The notes: generated by a model not told the origin, from the letters alone. A stretch of DNA of 32,936 bases from Comamonadaceae bacterium (GCA_021299555.1 JAJTGH010000020.1:1-32936), one strand, 5' to 3'; counted from the first letter of the stretch, positions 1 to 12,393 are shown. Program-made: numbers and translations.

Positions 1-1922
1 GCCAGGTAAGTTTCTGAGGGCAGGGTCAGCACCAGCTCTTTGAAAGCCGCATCCAGCGCCGGGTGATTGAGCGCCGACCGCATGGCTTGCAGGTAATCGT
101 CGCTGAGAAGATCGCCCCCGTTGTGGTGGGTCAGGGCCTGCAGTGCCTGACCAATACCCAACCGCTGGCCGGCTTCCCAGCGGTTGAATGGGTCGCTGTC
201 ATGGGCCAGCAGGTGCAGCAGTTGCGCCTGGCTGTGATCAAAGTTCAGTGTCACGGGGGCACTAAAGCCTCGCAAGATCGATGGCACGGGCTCACTGGCC
301 ACTCCCCGGAAGACAAAACTTTGTTCGGATTGTTCAAGTACCAGGGTGCGTGAGCCCGGACTCAGGCCGTCGCCCAAATCCAGCGGCAGGTCTTGTCCGT
401 CCGGCCCGACCAGACCCAGGCTCACCGGGATCACGAAGGGCAGCTTTTCGCTCTGGCCGGGCGTGGCCGGGCAACTTTGGCTCAGCGTCAGGGTGTAGGT
501 TTGTGCCGCGGCATCGTGAACAGCCTGGGCACGCACCTGTGGCGTGCCGGCCTGGCTGTACCAGCGTTTGAATTGCGGCAGCGTTCGCGCCAGCGCCGAG
601 TCGGGGTTGGCATCGGCAATGGCCTGCGCGAAATCGTCGCAGGTCACAGCCTGCCCGTCATGACGTTCGAAGTAGAGCTTCATGCCGCGCGCAAAGCCGT
701 TGCGTCCGACCAGGGTTTGCATCATGCGAACGACTTCGGCGCCTTTTTCGTAGATGGTGACGGTGTAGAAGTTGTTGATCTCGACATAGCTGTCTGGCCG
801 CACCGGGTGGGCCATGGGGCCCGCGTCTTCGGGGAATTGGGCGGTGCGCAGAACCCGCACGTCTTCGATGCGCTTGACGGCACGCGCCGACGGCTCGGCG
901 CACAGGTCCTGCGAAAACTCCTGATCCCGAAAGACGGTCAGGCCCTCCTTGAGCGAGAGCTGAAACCAGTCGCGGCAGGTGATGCGGTTGCCAGTCCAGT
1001 TGTGGAAATACTCGTGCCCAACCACGCTTTCGATGTTGGAAAAGTCGGTGTCGGTGGCCGTTGCTTGGCTGGCCAGCACATACTTGGTGTTGAAGATGTT
1101 CAGGCCCTTGTTCTCCATGGCGCCCATGTTGAAGTCGCTGGTGGCCACGACCATGAAGCGCTCAAGGTCCAGACCCAGACCGAAGCGCGCTTCGTCCCAG
1201 GCCACCGATGCCATGAGGCAGTTCATGGCGTGTTCTGTCTTGTCCAGGTCTCCGGCCCGCACATAGACCTGCAGCAGGTGCTCTGAGCCCGAGCGCGAGG
1301 TGATGCGCTGTTCGCGGCAGACCAGCTGCCCGGCCACCAGGGCAAACAGATAGCACGGCTTTTTGTGCGGGTCGATCCACTTGGCAAAGTGGCGACCCTC
1401 CGGCAAATCACCTTGCTCCACCAGGTTGCCATTGGACAGCAGCACCGGGTATCTTGCCTTGTCAGCGCGCAGGGTGACGCTGTAGCTGGCCATCACGTCC
1501 GGGCGGTCGAGGAAATAGGTGATGCGCCGAAAGCCTTGCGCCTCACACTGGGTGAAAAAAGAATCATTGCTGACGTAAAGCCCCATCAGCTGGGTGTTCT
1601 TGGTCGGGTTGCAGGTGGTAAAAATTTCCAGATCGAAGGGCTCGGTGCCTTCGGGCAGGTTTTCCAGGACCAGCTGGCCCGCGTCCATCTTGAACGATGT
1701 GCCCTGGCCGTTGACCAGCACGCGCGCCAGGTTCAACTCATCACCGTCCAGCCGCAGCGGCTGGGCTGGCAGGTCAGGGTTGCGCCTGAGCCGCATCCGG
1801 TTGAGCACCCGCGTTTTTTGAGCATCGAGGTCAAAGGTCAGATCAACCGTCTCGATCCAGTACGCTGGCGGCTGGTAGTCGGCCCGCAAGATGGCGTTGG
1901 CCGGGGACTGTCCGTCACGCAT
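1..1922 (-). CDS. pepN: Aminopeptidase N (M1 family), N-terminal part; truncated by left window edge
   Basis: Minus-strand frame opens at ATG (cat 1920-1922) and reads MRDGQSPANAILRADYQPPAYWIETVDLTFDLDAQKTRVLNRMRLRRNPDLPAQPLRLDG...; runs off position 1. N-terminal style matches bacterial PepN. Confidence 0.88.
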   Translation of the reverse strand, partial: MRDGQSPANAILRADYQPPAYWIETVDLTFDLDAQKTRVLNRMRLRRNPDLPAQPLRLDGDELNLARVLVNGQGTSFKMDAGQLVLENLPEGTEPFDLEIFTTCNPTKNTQLMGLYVSNDSFFTQCEAQGFRRITYFLDRPDVMASYSVTLRADKARYPVLLSNGNLVEQGDLPEGRHFAKWIDPHKKPCYLFALVAGQLVCREQRITSRSGSEHLLQVYVRAGDLDKTEHAMNCLMASVAWDEARFGLGLDLERFMVVATSDFNMGAMENKGLNIFNTKYVLASQATATDTDFSNIESVVGHEYFHNWTGNRITCRDWFQLSLKEGLTVFRDQEFSQDLCAEPSARAVKRIEDVRVLRTAQFPEDAGPMAHPVRPDSYVEINNFYTVTIYEKGAEVVRMMQTLVGRNGFARGMKLYFERHDGQAVTCDDFAQAIADANPDSALARTLPQFKRWYSQAGTPQVRAQAVHDAAAQTYTLTLSQSCPATPGQSEKLPFVIPVSLGLVGPDGQDLPLDLGDGLSPGSRTLVLEQSEQSFVFRGVASEPVPSILRGFSAPVTLNFDHSQAQLLHLLAHDSDPFNRWEAGQRLGIGQALQALTHHNGGDLLSDDYLQAMRSALNHPALDAAFKELVLTLPSETYL

Positions 1923-1944
1923 GTGAAACTCCTTGGGTTGGGCG

Positions 1945-3049
1945 TCAGACGCCCTGTTTGAGCGATGCCTCAATGAAGGCGTCGAGGTCGCCGTCGAGCA
2001 CCTTCTGGGTGGCCGAGGTCTCGAAATTGGTGCGCAAGTCCTTGATTCGGCTTTGGTCGAGCACGTAGCTGCGGATCTGGTGGCCCCAGCCCACATCGGT
2101 CTTGCTGTCCTCGAGCTTTTGCTGCTCGGCTTGGCGCTTGCGCAGTTCGTGGTCGTACAGGCGCGAACGAAGCCGTTTCCAGGCCACATCGCGGTTGCTG
2201 TGCTGTGAGCGTCCGTCCTGGCACTGCACCACGATGCCTGTGGGAATGTGGGTCAGTCGCACGGCAGAGTCGGTTTTGTTGATGTGCTGGCCGCCCGCGC
2301 CCGATGCACGAAAGGTGTCGGTGCGCACATCGGCAGGGTTGATCTCGATTTCAATCGAGTCGTCGATCTCGGGATAGACAAAGATCGAGGCAAAGGATGT
2401 GTGACGCCCGCCCGAGGAGTCAAACGGTGACTTGCGCACCAGCCGGTGCACGCCGGTTTCCGTGCGCAGCAGGCCAAAGGCGTATTCGCCCTCGATCTTG
2501 ATCGTCGCTCCCTTGATGCCGGCAGTGTCTCCGGAGGTTTCGTCTTCAACCGTGGCCTTGAAGCCTTTGCGCTCGGCATATTTGAGGTACTGGCGCAGCA
2601 GCATGCTGGCCCAGTCGCAGGCCTCGGTGCCGCCGGCGCCGGCCTGGATGTCCAGGAAGGCGTTGAGGGGGTCGGCCTGGTTGCTGAACATCCGGCGGAA
2701 TTCGAGTTTTTCAACTTCAGCAGAGACTTTGGCGGCTTCGCCCTCGATGGTCAGCAGACCGGCTTCATCGCCGTCGTCGCGCGACATTTCGAACAGCTCC
2801 AGGTTGTCAGCGATGTCCTGACCGAGGCGGTCGAGCACCAGCACCACGTCTTCGAGCGCTTTTTTTTCTTTGCCCAGCTCCTGGGCCCGTTTGGGGTTGT
2901 CCCAAACTTTGGGGTCTTCGAGTGCGGCGTTGACCTCTAGGAGTTTTCGTTGCTTGGCAGGGTAGTCAAAGATACCCCCGAAGCTCTTCGACCCGGCGGC
3001 CGAGATCTTGCAAAGTGTTGCCGATGAGGTTGGTGCGTTCTGCGTCCAT
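1945..3049 (-). CDS. prfB: Peptide chain release factor 2, with +1 programmed frameshift near codon 27
   Basis: ORF 1945..2847 contains the RF2 [35 protein letters not shown] region. Upstream ATG at 3049 reads [30 protein letters not shown]; the site CGGGGGTATCTTTGAC is the classic RF2 frameshift signal, after which the +1 frame ([25 protein letters not shown]...) joins the main ORF. Confidence 0.96.
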
Positions 3050-3144
3050 GACGGTGTCTAACTTTCTAGTGGGGCCGCGCCTTCGCTGGCGCGGCGGAGG
3101 GCTCAGGCTCGTCGGGCCAGCCTGGCGTTAAAACCCGGATTTTC

Positions 3145-4062
3145 TCATGCCAGGAAGTTTTCGATCAGCTCGGCCAGCGCCTGAGGTTGATCGTGGTGCA
3201 GCATGTGGCCGGCTTCTTCGATGCGGGCCACCTGCACATGTGCAATGTTTTTCAGCCTCTCGTGGTAGTCGGCCAAGGTGTAAGCGCCTTTCCACCAGCT
3301 GCCCATGGAATTGGAACTGGCCTCGACCGCGAGCACCGGCGCGCTGATTCGCTTCCAGATGTCCTGCATTTCGTCCCAGCGGTACAGATACGGATTCTTG
3401 AGCTTGTGCCCTGCCTGGCCGAGGATGTGCCATTGGCCTTGCGCGTCGGGCCGCGCCCAATGCGAGGCCAGCCAACTGGCTTTGTCTGCGTCCAGCCGCG
3501 GATTGGTTTTCATCAGGCGATGGGCCACGCCGGCCTGATCCGGATACGGCCGCAGCGCCAACTCGCCCGTATGCAGAGCCTTGAGCTCGTCCATCCATTG
3601 GCCGTAGCGGCCGGCCGCTTGCGCCGGGCGCGTGGCTGCCATGCCGAACCCCTCGAGGTTGACCACCCGCCTGATGCGCTCGGGCCGCACGCCGGCATAA
3701 CACATGCTGACGTTGCCGCCCATGCTGTGGCCCACCAGATCAATGGCCTGTCCAGGCGCCAGGGCATCGATCAGGAATTCCAGATCGGCCATGTAGTCCG
3801 GAAACCAGAAGGCGTCGCCCGGTGCATGGGTCAGTCCAAAGCCGCGCCAGTCGGGCGCGATCAGGCGCCGACCCCGCAAAAAATGGTCCGACAGCGCATC
3901 AACCATGAACTGGTAAGACGCGCCAACGTCCATCCAGCCGTGTACCAGGAACACAGGGGGCAGCCCGGGCTGCAGATCGCCACCTTGCCATTGCAGGACG
4001 TGGTACTTCAGGCCACGGATAGGGACAAACGCGCTGTGGGCGCCGCGCTTTTCTTTGTACAT
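3145..4062 (-). CDS. Alpha/beta-fold hydrolase
   Basis: 305 aa ORF; HGWMDVGASYQFMVDAL, DWRGFGLT, GHSMGGNVS nucleophile elbow and C-terminal GHMLHHDQP His motif. Confidence 0.9.
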   Translation of the reverse strand: MYKEKRGAHSAFVPIRGLKYHVLQWQGGDLQPGLPPVFLVHGWMDVGASYQFMVDALSDHFLRGRRLIAPDWRGFGLTHAPGDAFWFPDYMADLEFLIDALAPGQAIDLVGHSMGGNVSMCYAGVRPERIRRVVNLEGFGMAATRPAQAAGRYGQWMDELKALHTGELALRPYPDQAGVAHRLMKTNPRLDADKASWLASHWARPDAQGQWHILGQAGHKLKNPYLYRWDEMQDIWKRISAPVLAVEASSNSMGSWWKGAYTLADYHERLKNIAHVQVARIEEAGHMLHHDQPQALAELIENFLA

Positions 4063-4129
4063 TGCAGGTTGGTTTCATGCGCCGGCACAGACCGGCATTC
4101 AAACCCTCATCATAAGGAACCCCGCACCC

Positions 4130-5929
4130 ATGCCCCGCGCCCGCCGGCTTGCCGATCACCACGACCTCATGCACAGGCACTTGCGCTGGAAAGTCGATGC
4201 GCATTTCAACATCGCCCAGGTGTGTTCGCAGCGCTGGGCCAGCAGCACCCCCGATGCACCGGCCATCGTCGAGCATCGGCAGGGCCAGGCGCCCCGCTCG
4301 TACACCTACGGGCAGCTGCAGCGCGCGGCCGATGCCCTGAGCTTGGTGCTTGAGGGCTTGGGCGTGATGCCCGGCGATCGCGTGGCCATTGTGTTGCCGC
4401 AGCGCTTTGAGACTGCGGTGGCCTATATGGCCTTGCTGCAGATGGGGGCGGTGGCCATGCCGCTGTCGGTGCTTTTTGGCCCGGACGCGCTGGAGTACCG
4501 GTTGCAAGACAGCGGGGCGGTGGCGGCCATCGCCGACGGGCAGGCCATGGCGACCCTGCAAAGTGTGCGCGCCAACTGCGCAGCGCTGCGCCATTTGATC
4601 GGTGTTGACGGCTGCGGTGGCGATGTGGACTTTGGGCTTGCCTTGGGGGACGTTGAGCGGGTGCAGGGCCGCCAGGGCGGGCGTTTCGAGCCGGTGAGCA
4701 CCCAGGCCCACGAGGCCGCGGTTCTGATCTACACCAGCGGCACCACGGGTCCGCCCAAGGGAGCTCTGATTCCCCATCAGGCGCTCATCGGCAATTTGAC
4801 GGGTTTTGTCTGCAGCCAAAACTGGTTTGGTTTTGACGGCGTGGACAACACGCGCTCGCAGGCGATTTTTTGGTCGCCAGCCGACTGGGCCTGGACCGGC
4901 GGCCTGATGGACGCGCTGTTGCCCACTTTGTATTTCGGCCGACCGATCGTGGCCTGCGCCGAGCGCTTTGGTGCCGAAATGGCCTTCGATCTGATGCAGC
5001 AGCACGGTGTCACCCACACGTTCTTGTTTCCGACTGCGCTCAAGGCCATGATGAAAACCTGTCCGCAGCCGCGCACTCAGTACCGACTCAAACTGCAGGC
5101 CATCATGAGCGCAGGCGAGGCGGTGGGTGATGCGGTCTATGCTTACTGCCGCGACCGCTTGGGTGTGGTGGTCAATGAAATGTTTGGTCAAACTGAGATC
5201 AACTACATCGTGGGCAACTGCGCCATGCAGTGGGCGCCCGGCGGCCAGGGGGAGCCGGTGCCCGGCCGACCTGGGCTGGCTCTTGGTTGGCCGGCTCGGC
5301 CGGGCAGCATGGGCAAGCCCTATCCAGGGCACCGCGTGGCTGTGATCGACGAGAACGGTCGAGAGTGTCCCGTGGGGGTGTCCGGGGACGTGGCCCTGCA
5401 CCGGCTGGATGTGCACGGGCAGCCCGACCCCATATTTTTTCTGGGTTACTGGAAGAATGAAGCTGCCACCGAGTCCAAGTTCACTGGGCCCTGGTGCCGC
5501 ACCGGTGATCTGGCTCGGTGCGACGAAGACGGTTACCTCTGGTACGAGGGCCGATCGGACGACGTGTTCAAGGCGGCCGGTTATCGGATTGGTCCGGGGG
5601 AGATTGAAAATTGCCTGGTCAAGCATCCGGCGGTGGCCAATGCCGCCGTAGTGCCCAAGCCCGACCGAGAGCGTGGCGCGCTGGTCAAGGCCTATGTGGT
5701 GTTGTCTGCCGACTATCAGGCACGTCGCCCGAAGGGCGCAGCCCAGGCTGTGTTTGATGCCCAAGTCACTGCCGCCTTGCAGGCCCACGTGCGCGGACTG
5801 CTCGCGCCCTACGAGTATCCCAAGGAGGTCGAATTCATTGACCAGTTGCCCATGACCACCACCGGCAAGGTGCAAAGGCGCATTCTCAGGTTGCAGGAGC
5901 AAGAGCGCTTTCGGGCGAGCACCGGCTGA
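4130..5929 (+). CDS. AMP-dependent acyl-CoA synthetase
   Basis: ORF 4055..5929, likely start ATG 4130 (MPRARRLADHHDLMHRHLRWKVDAHFNIAQ). IYTSGTTGPPKGALIPH P-loop, EMFGQTE, YEGRSDDVFKAAGYRIGPGEIE, TTTGKVQRRILR. Confidence 0.9.
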   Translation: MPRARRLADHHDLMHRHLRWKVDAHFNIAQVCSQRWASSTPDAPAIVEHRQGQAPRSYTYGQLQRAADALSLVLEGLGVMPGDRVAIVLPQRFETAVAYMALLQMGAVAMPLSVLFGPDALEYRLQDSGAVAAIADGQAMATLQSVRANCAALRHLIGVDGCGGDVDFGLALGDVERVQGRQGGRFEPVSTQAHEAAVLIYTSGTTGPPKGALIPHQALIGNLTGFVCSQNWFGFDGVDNTRSQAIFWSPADWAWTGGLMDALLPTLYFGRPIVACAERFGAEMAFDLMQQHGVTHTFLFPTALKAMMKTCPQPRTQYRLKLQAIMSAGEAVGDAVYAYCRDRLGVVVNEMFGQTEINYIVGNCAMQWAPGGQGEPVPGRPGLALGWPARPGSMGKPYPGHRVAVIDENGRECPVGVSGDVALHRLDVHGQPDPIFFLGYWKNEAATESKFTGPWCRTGDLARCDEDGYLWYEGRSDDVFKAAGYRIGPGEIENCLVKHPAVANAAVVPKPDRERGALVKAYVVLSADYQARRPKGAAQAVFDAQVTAALQAHVRGLLAPYEYPKEVEFIDQLPMTTTGKVQRRILRLQEQERFRASTG

Positions 5930-5989
5930 TGCAGCGGGTTTGCACTGCCCTTAAACTGATCGCCTTTTAATGTTCAATCAGGGGCAGCC

Positions 5990-7051
5990 ATGAAGCCGAT
6001 TTCGCTGGGCACCAGTGAGCTCAAAGTCACGCCAATTTGTCTGGGAACCATGACCTTTGGCGAGCAGGTCGATGAGCCGACCACGCATGCCATTTTGGAT
6101 CGCAGCCTGGCGCTGGGCGTGGATTTTTTGGACACCGCGGAGATGTACTCGGTGCCGACCAGGGCCGAGACTTACACCCTCACTGAAACCTATATCGGGA
6201 ACTGGCTGGCGGCCAATCCGTCGGCACGCCAGCGCCTGGTGATTGCCACCAAGGTGGCCGGACCGGCCCGCGTGCCTTGGGTGCGCGGCGGCAAGACCGA
6301 CCTGACCGGCGAGGACATCATTGCCGCTTGCAATGCCAGCCTCAAGCGTCTGCGCACCGATGTGATCGATCTCTATCAGATCCACTGGCCTGTGCGCCAT
6401 GTGCCCGCTTTCGGTCTGATGTACTTTGATCGGGCCAAGGACCAGCCGGTCACACCCATCTTGGAGCAGCTGCAGGCCATGGACCAATTGGTCAAGGCGG
6501 GCAAGGTCAGGGCGATCGGCTTGTCCAATGAAACGCCCTATGGTGTGCACGAGTTTGTGCGCCTGGCCGAGCTGCACGGACTGCCGCGCATCGCGACGGT
6601 TCAGAACCCGTATTGCCTGGTCAACCGCACGGTAGATAACGCGCTCGATGAAAGCCTGTATCGGCTCAATGTGTCGTTGCTGGCCTACTCGCCCTTGGGC
6701 TTTGGTTTGCTCACCGGCAAGTACGACGAAAGCGGCACCGAGCCCGACAAGGGCCCCAAGGGTGCGCGCATCAGCAAGTTTGAATCGGTGCGCCAGCAGC
6801 GCTGGGGTCGGCCGGCGGCTCTGGCCGCTGCGCGCCGTTACAACGCCTTGGCCCGCCAGCATGGATTGACGCCGACGCAGATGGCCTTGGCTTTTTGCTA
6901 CACGCGACCCATCGTGGCCAGCACCATCATCGGCGTCACCACGGTTGCTCAGCTCGAGGAAGACCTCGAGGCCTGGGGCACCGAGCTCTCGCCCGAGTTG
7001 CTCAAAGCCATCGACGACATCCGCTGGGAGCTGCGCGATCCAGCCGTGTGA
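5990..7051 (+). CDS. NADP(H)-dependent aldo/keto reductase, Tas-like
   Basis: 353 aa; LGTSELKVTPICLGTMTFGEQ, FLDTAEMYSVPT, DVIDLYQIHWPVR, AIGLSNETPYGVHEFVRLAE. Confidence 0.9.
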   Translation: MKPISLGTSELKVTPICLGTMTFGEQVDEPTTHAILDRSLALGVDFLDTAEMYSVPTRAETYTLTETYIGNWLAANPSARQRLVIATKVAGPARVPWVRGGKTDLTGEDIIAACNASLKRLRTDVIDLYQIHWPVRHVPAFGLMYFDRAKDQPVTPILEQLQAMDQLVKAGKVRAIGLSNETPYGVHEFVRLAELHGLPRIATVQNPYCLVNRTVDNALDESLYRLNVSLLAYSPLGFGLLTGKYDESGTEPDKGPKGARISKFESVRQQRWGRPAALAAARRYNALARQHGLTPTQMALAFCYTRPIVASTIIGVTTVAQLEEDLEAWGTELSPELLKAIDDIRWELRDPAV

Positions 7052-7545
7052 TGGGTGGGAAAAAATCCTCGAGTGGGCAAACGCCCGCCACGCAGCTTTT
7101 GCAGGCGCGTGGTGTGCAATTTACTGAGCTGCCTTATGAGTACCTCGAGCACGGCGGGGCCGAGCACAGCGCACGGGTTTTGGGGCTCGATCCTTACTCC
7201 GTGGTCAAGACCCTGGTGATGCAGGACCAAGATGGCGTGCCCCTGATCGTTCTGATGCATGGCAACCGGCAGGTTTCGACCAAGAACCTGGCCCGTCAAA
7301 TTGGGGCCAAAAAGGTCGAGCCTTGCCAGCCTGAGGTGGCCCAGCGCCACAGCGGCTATCTGGTGGGCGGCACCTCGCCTTTTGCCACGCGCCGGGTCAT
7401 GCCGGTCTACATGGAAGAAACCATCCTGGCTCTGCCTAAAATTGCCATCAACGGCGGGCGTCGGGGCTTTTTGATTGGCATAGAGCCGCAGGTATGCATC
7501 GAACTGCTGGGGGCCAAGTCCGTGCAATGCGCCATCGAAAAATGA
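7051..7545 (+). CDS. ybaK: YbaK/EbsC-type aminoacyl-tRNA deacylase
   Basis: Start ATG 7051 overlaps the previous stop (TGATG). VVKTLVMQDQDGVPLIVLMHGNRQVSTKNLARQIGAKKVEPCQPEVAQRHSGYLVGGTSPFATRR. Confidence 0.88.
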   Translation: MGGKKSSSGQTPATQLLQARGVQFTELPYEYLEHGGAEHSARVLGLDPYSVVKTLVMQDQDGVPLIVLMHGNRQVSTKNLARQIGAKKVEPCQPEVAQRHSGYLVGGTSPFATRRVMPVYMEETILALPKIAINGGRRGFLIGIEPQVCIELLGAKSVQCAIEK

Positions 7546-7555
7546 AAGACCGTCT

Positions 7556-8203
7556 GTGACCGAACTGTATTTTGCAGCCGCGGTGGTGGCCGCTTACCTC
7601 CTGGGCTCGCTGTCGTTTGCGGTGATCATCAGCCGTATCATGGGGCTGGGTGATCCGCGCAGCTATGGCAGCAAGAACCCGGGGGCAACCAACGTGCTGC
7701 GCTCGGGCAACAAGCTGGCGGCAGTGCTCACGTTGCTTCTGGATGCGGTCAAGGGCTGGTTGCCCACCGCGGCCGTGACCGGGTACGGCGCGGCCTGGGG
7801 CTTGGGTTCTGGGGCAGTGGCCGCGGTGGGCCTGGCCGCTTTTCTCGGCCACTTGTACCCGGTGTTTTTCAAGTTCAAGGGCGGCAAGGGCGTGGCCACA
7901 GCCGCTGGCGTTTTGCTGGGGGTGCACCCGGTGCTCGGCCTGGCTGTGCTGGTCACCTGGCTGCTGGTTGCTTATTTCACGCGCTACTCTTCTTTGTCGG
8001 CCTTGATCAGCGCAGTGGCTGCGCCGCTGATTTATCTCATGCTCGACCGATTGGTTTGGTACGTGGACGGACGCCTGACGCTGGCTTTGGTGCTCATGAG
8101 CGCGCTGCTCATTTGGCGCCACCAGCAAAACATTGCCAAACTCATTCGCGGGCAGGAGTCCAAGATTGGCGCCAAGGACGCGTCTCAGCGCGCTGAGCGC
8201 TGA
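7556..8203 (+). CDS. plsY: Glycerol-3-phosphate acyltransferase PlsY
   Basis: GTG start; multi-pass membrane protein with YLLGSLSFAVIISRIMGLGDPRSYGSKNPGATNVLRSGNK, GHLYPVFFKFKGGKGVATAAGVL. Confidence 0.94.
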   Translation: MTELYFAAAVVAAYLLGSLSFAVIISRIMGLGDPRSYGSKNPGATNVLRSGNKLAAVLTLLLDAVKGWLPTAAVTGYGAAWGLGSGAVAAVGLAAFLGHLYPVFFKFKGGKGVATAAGVLLGVHPVLGLAVLVTWLLVAYFTRYSSLSALISAVAAPLIYLMLDRLVWYVDGRLTLALVLMSALLIWRHQQNIAKLIRGQESKIGAKDASQRAER

Positions 8204-8216
8204 GCCTGGGGCGCGG

Positions 8217-8702
8217 TCAATCCCTGAAATTGTTGAAGCTCAGCGGCAGATCCTTGATCTCACTTCGGATCAACGCCATGGCGCTTTGCAGGTCATCGCG
8301 TTTGGCTCCGGTCACACGCACCGCGTCGCCCTGAATAGATGCCTGCACCTTGAGTTTGCTGCCCTTGATGGACTGTTGAATTTTCTTGGCGTCTTCGCTG
8401 GCGATGCCGTTTCGCACTTTGCTCACCTGCTTGACCTTGTCGCCGCCGATTTTTTCGATTTTTCCCAGATCCAGAAAGCGCACATCGACCCCGGCCTTGG
8501 CCAGCTTGTTGCGAAGGATGTCATTGATCTGGTCGATCTGGAAATCGCCATCGCCGGTCAGGGTGATGTCCTTGTCCTTGATCTCGATGGCCGCCGCTGT
8601 GCCCTTGAAGTCGAAGCGGGTGCCGATTTCCTTGGCCGAGTTTTCAACGGCGTTTTTGAGTTTGACCAGATCGGCTTCGAGGACGGTGTCGAATGAGGGC
8701 AT
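8217..8702 (-). CDS. yajQ: YajQ family nucleotide-binding protein
   Basis: [75 protein letters not shown]; start ATG at 8702. Confidence 0.93.
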   Translation of the reverse strand: MPSFDTVLEADLVKLKNAVENSAKEIGTRFDFKGTAAAIEIKDKDITLTGDGDFQIDQINDILRNKLAKAGVDVRFLDLGKIEKIGGDKVKQVSKVRNGIASEDAKKIQQSIKGSKLKVQASIQGDAVRVTGAKRDDLQSAMALIRSEIKDLPLSFNNFRD

Positions 8703-8746
8703 CGGTGGGCTCGTCGGGTTGGAAATCGCAGTGCGACAATTCCCAA

Positions 8747-9817
8747 ATGTTAGTCGAGAAACAGGTTGCACTTCAGCCGTACAACACCTTCGGTATTGCC
8801 GCCCGGGCGCAGGAATTGGTGCGCATACAGGGCCAGCAGGACGTTCTGGCGGTGCTGGCCGACCCGAATTTGCGAGACAAGCCCAAGTTTGTGCTCGGCG
8901 GCGGCAGCAACATCGTGCTGACGGGCGACGTCAAGCCCCTGGTGCTCAAGGTGGAGATGAAGGGCCGGCGTTTGCTGGGGCAGACGGATCGCGCCTGGCT
9001 GGTGGAGGCCGATGCAGGTGAAAACTGGCACGATCTGGTGGCTTGGACTTTGGAGCAGGGCTGGCCGGGCCTGGAGAATATGGCTCTGATCCCTGGCACG
9101 GTGGGCGCCAGCGTGGTGCAAAACGTGGGCGCTTATGGGGTGGAACTGCAAGATCGCTTCGATTCGCTCGACGCCATGGATCTGCAGACCGGTCAGGTCT
9201 TCACGCTTGATGCGGCCCAGTGCGCATTTGCTTATCGGGACTCGGTGTTCAAGCATGCCCCGGCGGTGGGTCCAGACGGCACCAAGGGCATGGGTTTGGC
9301 GGGTCGGGCCTTGATCTTGCGGGTGCGGTTTGCGCTGCCGCGGCGCTGGCGAGCCGTACTCGGTTATGCCGACCTGGAGCGGCGCATGGCGATGGATGGT
9401 CTGGTTGCCAGCCAAATCACGCCGGAGCGCATTTTCAGCTGGATCTGCGAGATCCGTCGCGCCAAGCTGCCTGACCCTGCCATCATTGGCAATGCCGGGA
9501 GTTTTTTCAAGAATCCCACGGTCAGTGCCGAGCAATGCGCCGACATCATTGCCCGCGACCCCAAGGTGGTCCACTACCCCATGCCCGATGGCAGCATCAA
9601 GCTGGCCGCCGGCTGGCTGATTGACGCCTGCGGATGGAAGGGCAAGACCGTGGGGCGGGCCGGGGTTTACGAGAAACAGGCGCTGGTGCTGGTCAACCGT
9701 GGAGGCCCCAGCGATCCGGTCACGGGCGGCGAGGTCATGACCTTGGCCCGAGCCATACAGACCAGCGTGTACGAGCGCTTTGGGCTGCGTCTAGAGCCTG
9801 AGCCGGTGGTGTTGTGA
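8747..9817 (+). CDS. murB: UDP-N-acetylenolpyruvoylglucosamine reductase
   Basis: Start ATG 8747 ([24 protein letters not shown]); [51 protein letters not shown]. Confidence 0.95.
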   Translation: MLVEKQVALQPYNTFGIAARAQELVRIQGQQDVLAVLADPNLRDKPKFVLGGGSNIVLTGDVKPLVLKVEMKGRRLLGQTDRAWLVEADAGENWHDLVAWTLEQGWPGLENMALIPGTVGASVVQNVGAYGVELQDRFDSLDAMDLQTGQVFTLDAAQCAFAYRDSVFKHAPAVGPDGTKGMGLAGRALILRVRFALPRRWRAVLGYADLERRMAMDGLVASQITPERIFSWICEIRRAKLPDPAIIGNAGSFFKNPTVSAEQCADIIARDPKVVHYPMPDGSIKLAAGWLIDACGWKGKTVGRAGVYEKQALVLVNRGGPSDPVTGGEVMTLARAIQTSVYERFGLRLEPEPVVL

Positions 9818-9835
9818 GCCGGGCCAGATGCCGCT

Positions 9836-10621
9836 TTGATGGAAACAACTGTGGAAGGAAATGATCGCATGCCAACCGAATTGACCCTACTGACCGGACA
9901 CTCCCGCGGCATGGGCCGTGCCATGGCGCTCAGGCTGCTGGCCTCAGGCCACAGGCTGTTGGGTATTTCGCGCGGTCGGCTCCAGGGTCTGGATCCGGAT
10001 GCCGGTGCTGCGGGCGAGTTGCTTGAATGGCAGGCCGATCTGGCGGACGGCGCACAGGTGGCCCGGCGTCTGCAAGCCTGGCTCGAGGGGCAGGCGGGCC
10101 AGCCCTGGCAAAGCGTGACGCTGATCAACAATGCCGGCCTGATCCCGGCCATCGTGCCCCTGTCGCGCGCCCAGCCCGAGGATCTGGCCCGCGCCTTGCG
10201 TGTCGATCTTGAAACCCCGATGCAGTTGTGTGCAGCGTTTCTGGCAGCAACCGCCAATTGGCCAGGGCAGCGGCGCATCCTCAACATCTCCTCCGGGCTC
10301 GGACGCAGGGCCATGGCTTCGCAATCGGCCTATTGCGCGGCCAAGGCCGGTATGGACCACTTCACCCGCTGTCTGGCGCTCGACGAGGCCCGCCTGCCCA
10401 ACGGGGCGCGGGTGTGTTCACTGGCGCCTGGTGTGATCGATACCGAGATGCAGGTTCAGTTGCGCGGCGCGCCGGATTCTGATTTCCCGGACCGACCCGG
10501 CTTCGAGGGCCTGCATCTGAAGGGCATGCTGACCACGCCTGAGGCCGCAGCCGAGCGGCTGTTGGCTTTCTTGGCCCGGCCAGACTTTGGCAAGCAACCG
10601 GTGGCTGACGTGCGCGAGTGA
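9836..10621 (+). CDS. Short-chain dehydrogenase/reductase (SDR); start could be 9869
   Basis: TLLTGHSRGMGRAMALRLL cofactor motif, LINNAGLI, NISSGLGRRAMASQSAYCAAKAGMDHFTR with catalytic YxxxK. Confidence 0.9.
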   Translation: MMETTVEGNDRMPTELTLLTGHSRGMGRAMALRLLASGHRLLGISRGRLQGLDPDAGAAGELLEWQADLADGAQVARRLQAWLEGQAGQPWQSVTLINNAGLIPAIVPLSRAQPEDLARALRVDLETPMQLCAAFLAATANWPGQRRILNISSGLGRRAMASQSAYCAAKAGMDHFTRCLALDEARLPNGARVCSLAPGVIDTEMQVQLRGAPDSDFPDRPGFEGLHLKGMLTTPEAAAERLLAFLARPDFGKQPVADVRE

Positions 10622-10658
10622 TGCCCGTTCAGGCCCCGGCAGCAGCGCTTGGAGTGAC

Positions 10659-12393
<1,735 letters not shown>

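Noticed and set aside
3187-4353. 388-aa plus-strand ORF opposite the alpha/beta hydrolase
   Set aside because: It is antisense to a well-supported hydrolase (and runs into the start of the acyl-CoA synthetase); its translation shows no recognisable domain. High-GC shadow ORF.
3899-5902. 667-aa minus-strand ORF opposite the acyl-CoA synthetase
   Set aside because: Long, but antisense to a gene with complete AMP-synthetase motifs; sequence is His/Arg/Gly/Ala-rich without domain signatures.
8184-8197. 14-bp palindrome CTCAGCGCGCTGAG near the end of plsY
   Set aside because: Lies inside coding sequence of a GC-rich genome between convergent genes, with no U-tract; no good reason to call it an operator or terminator.
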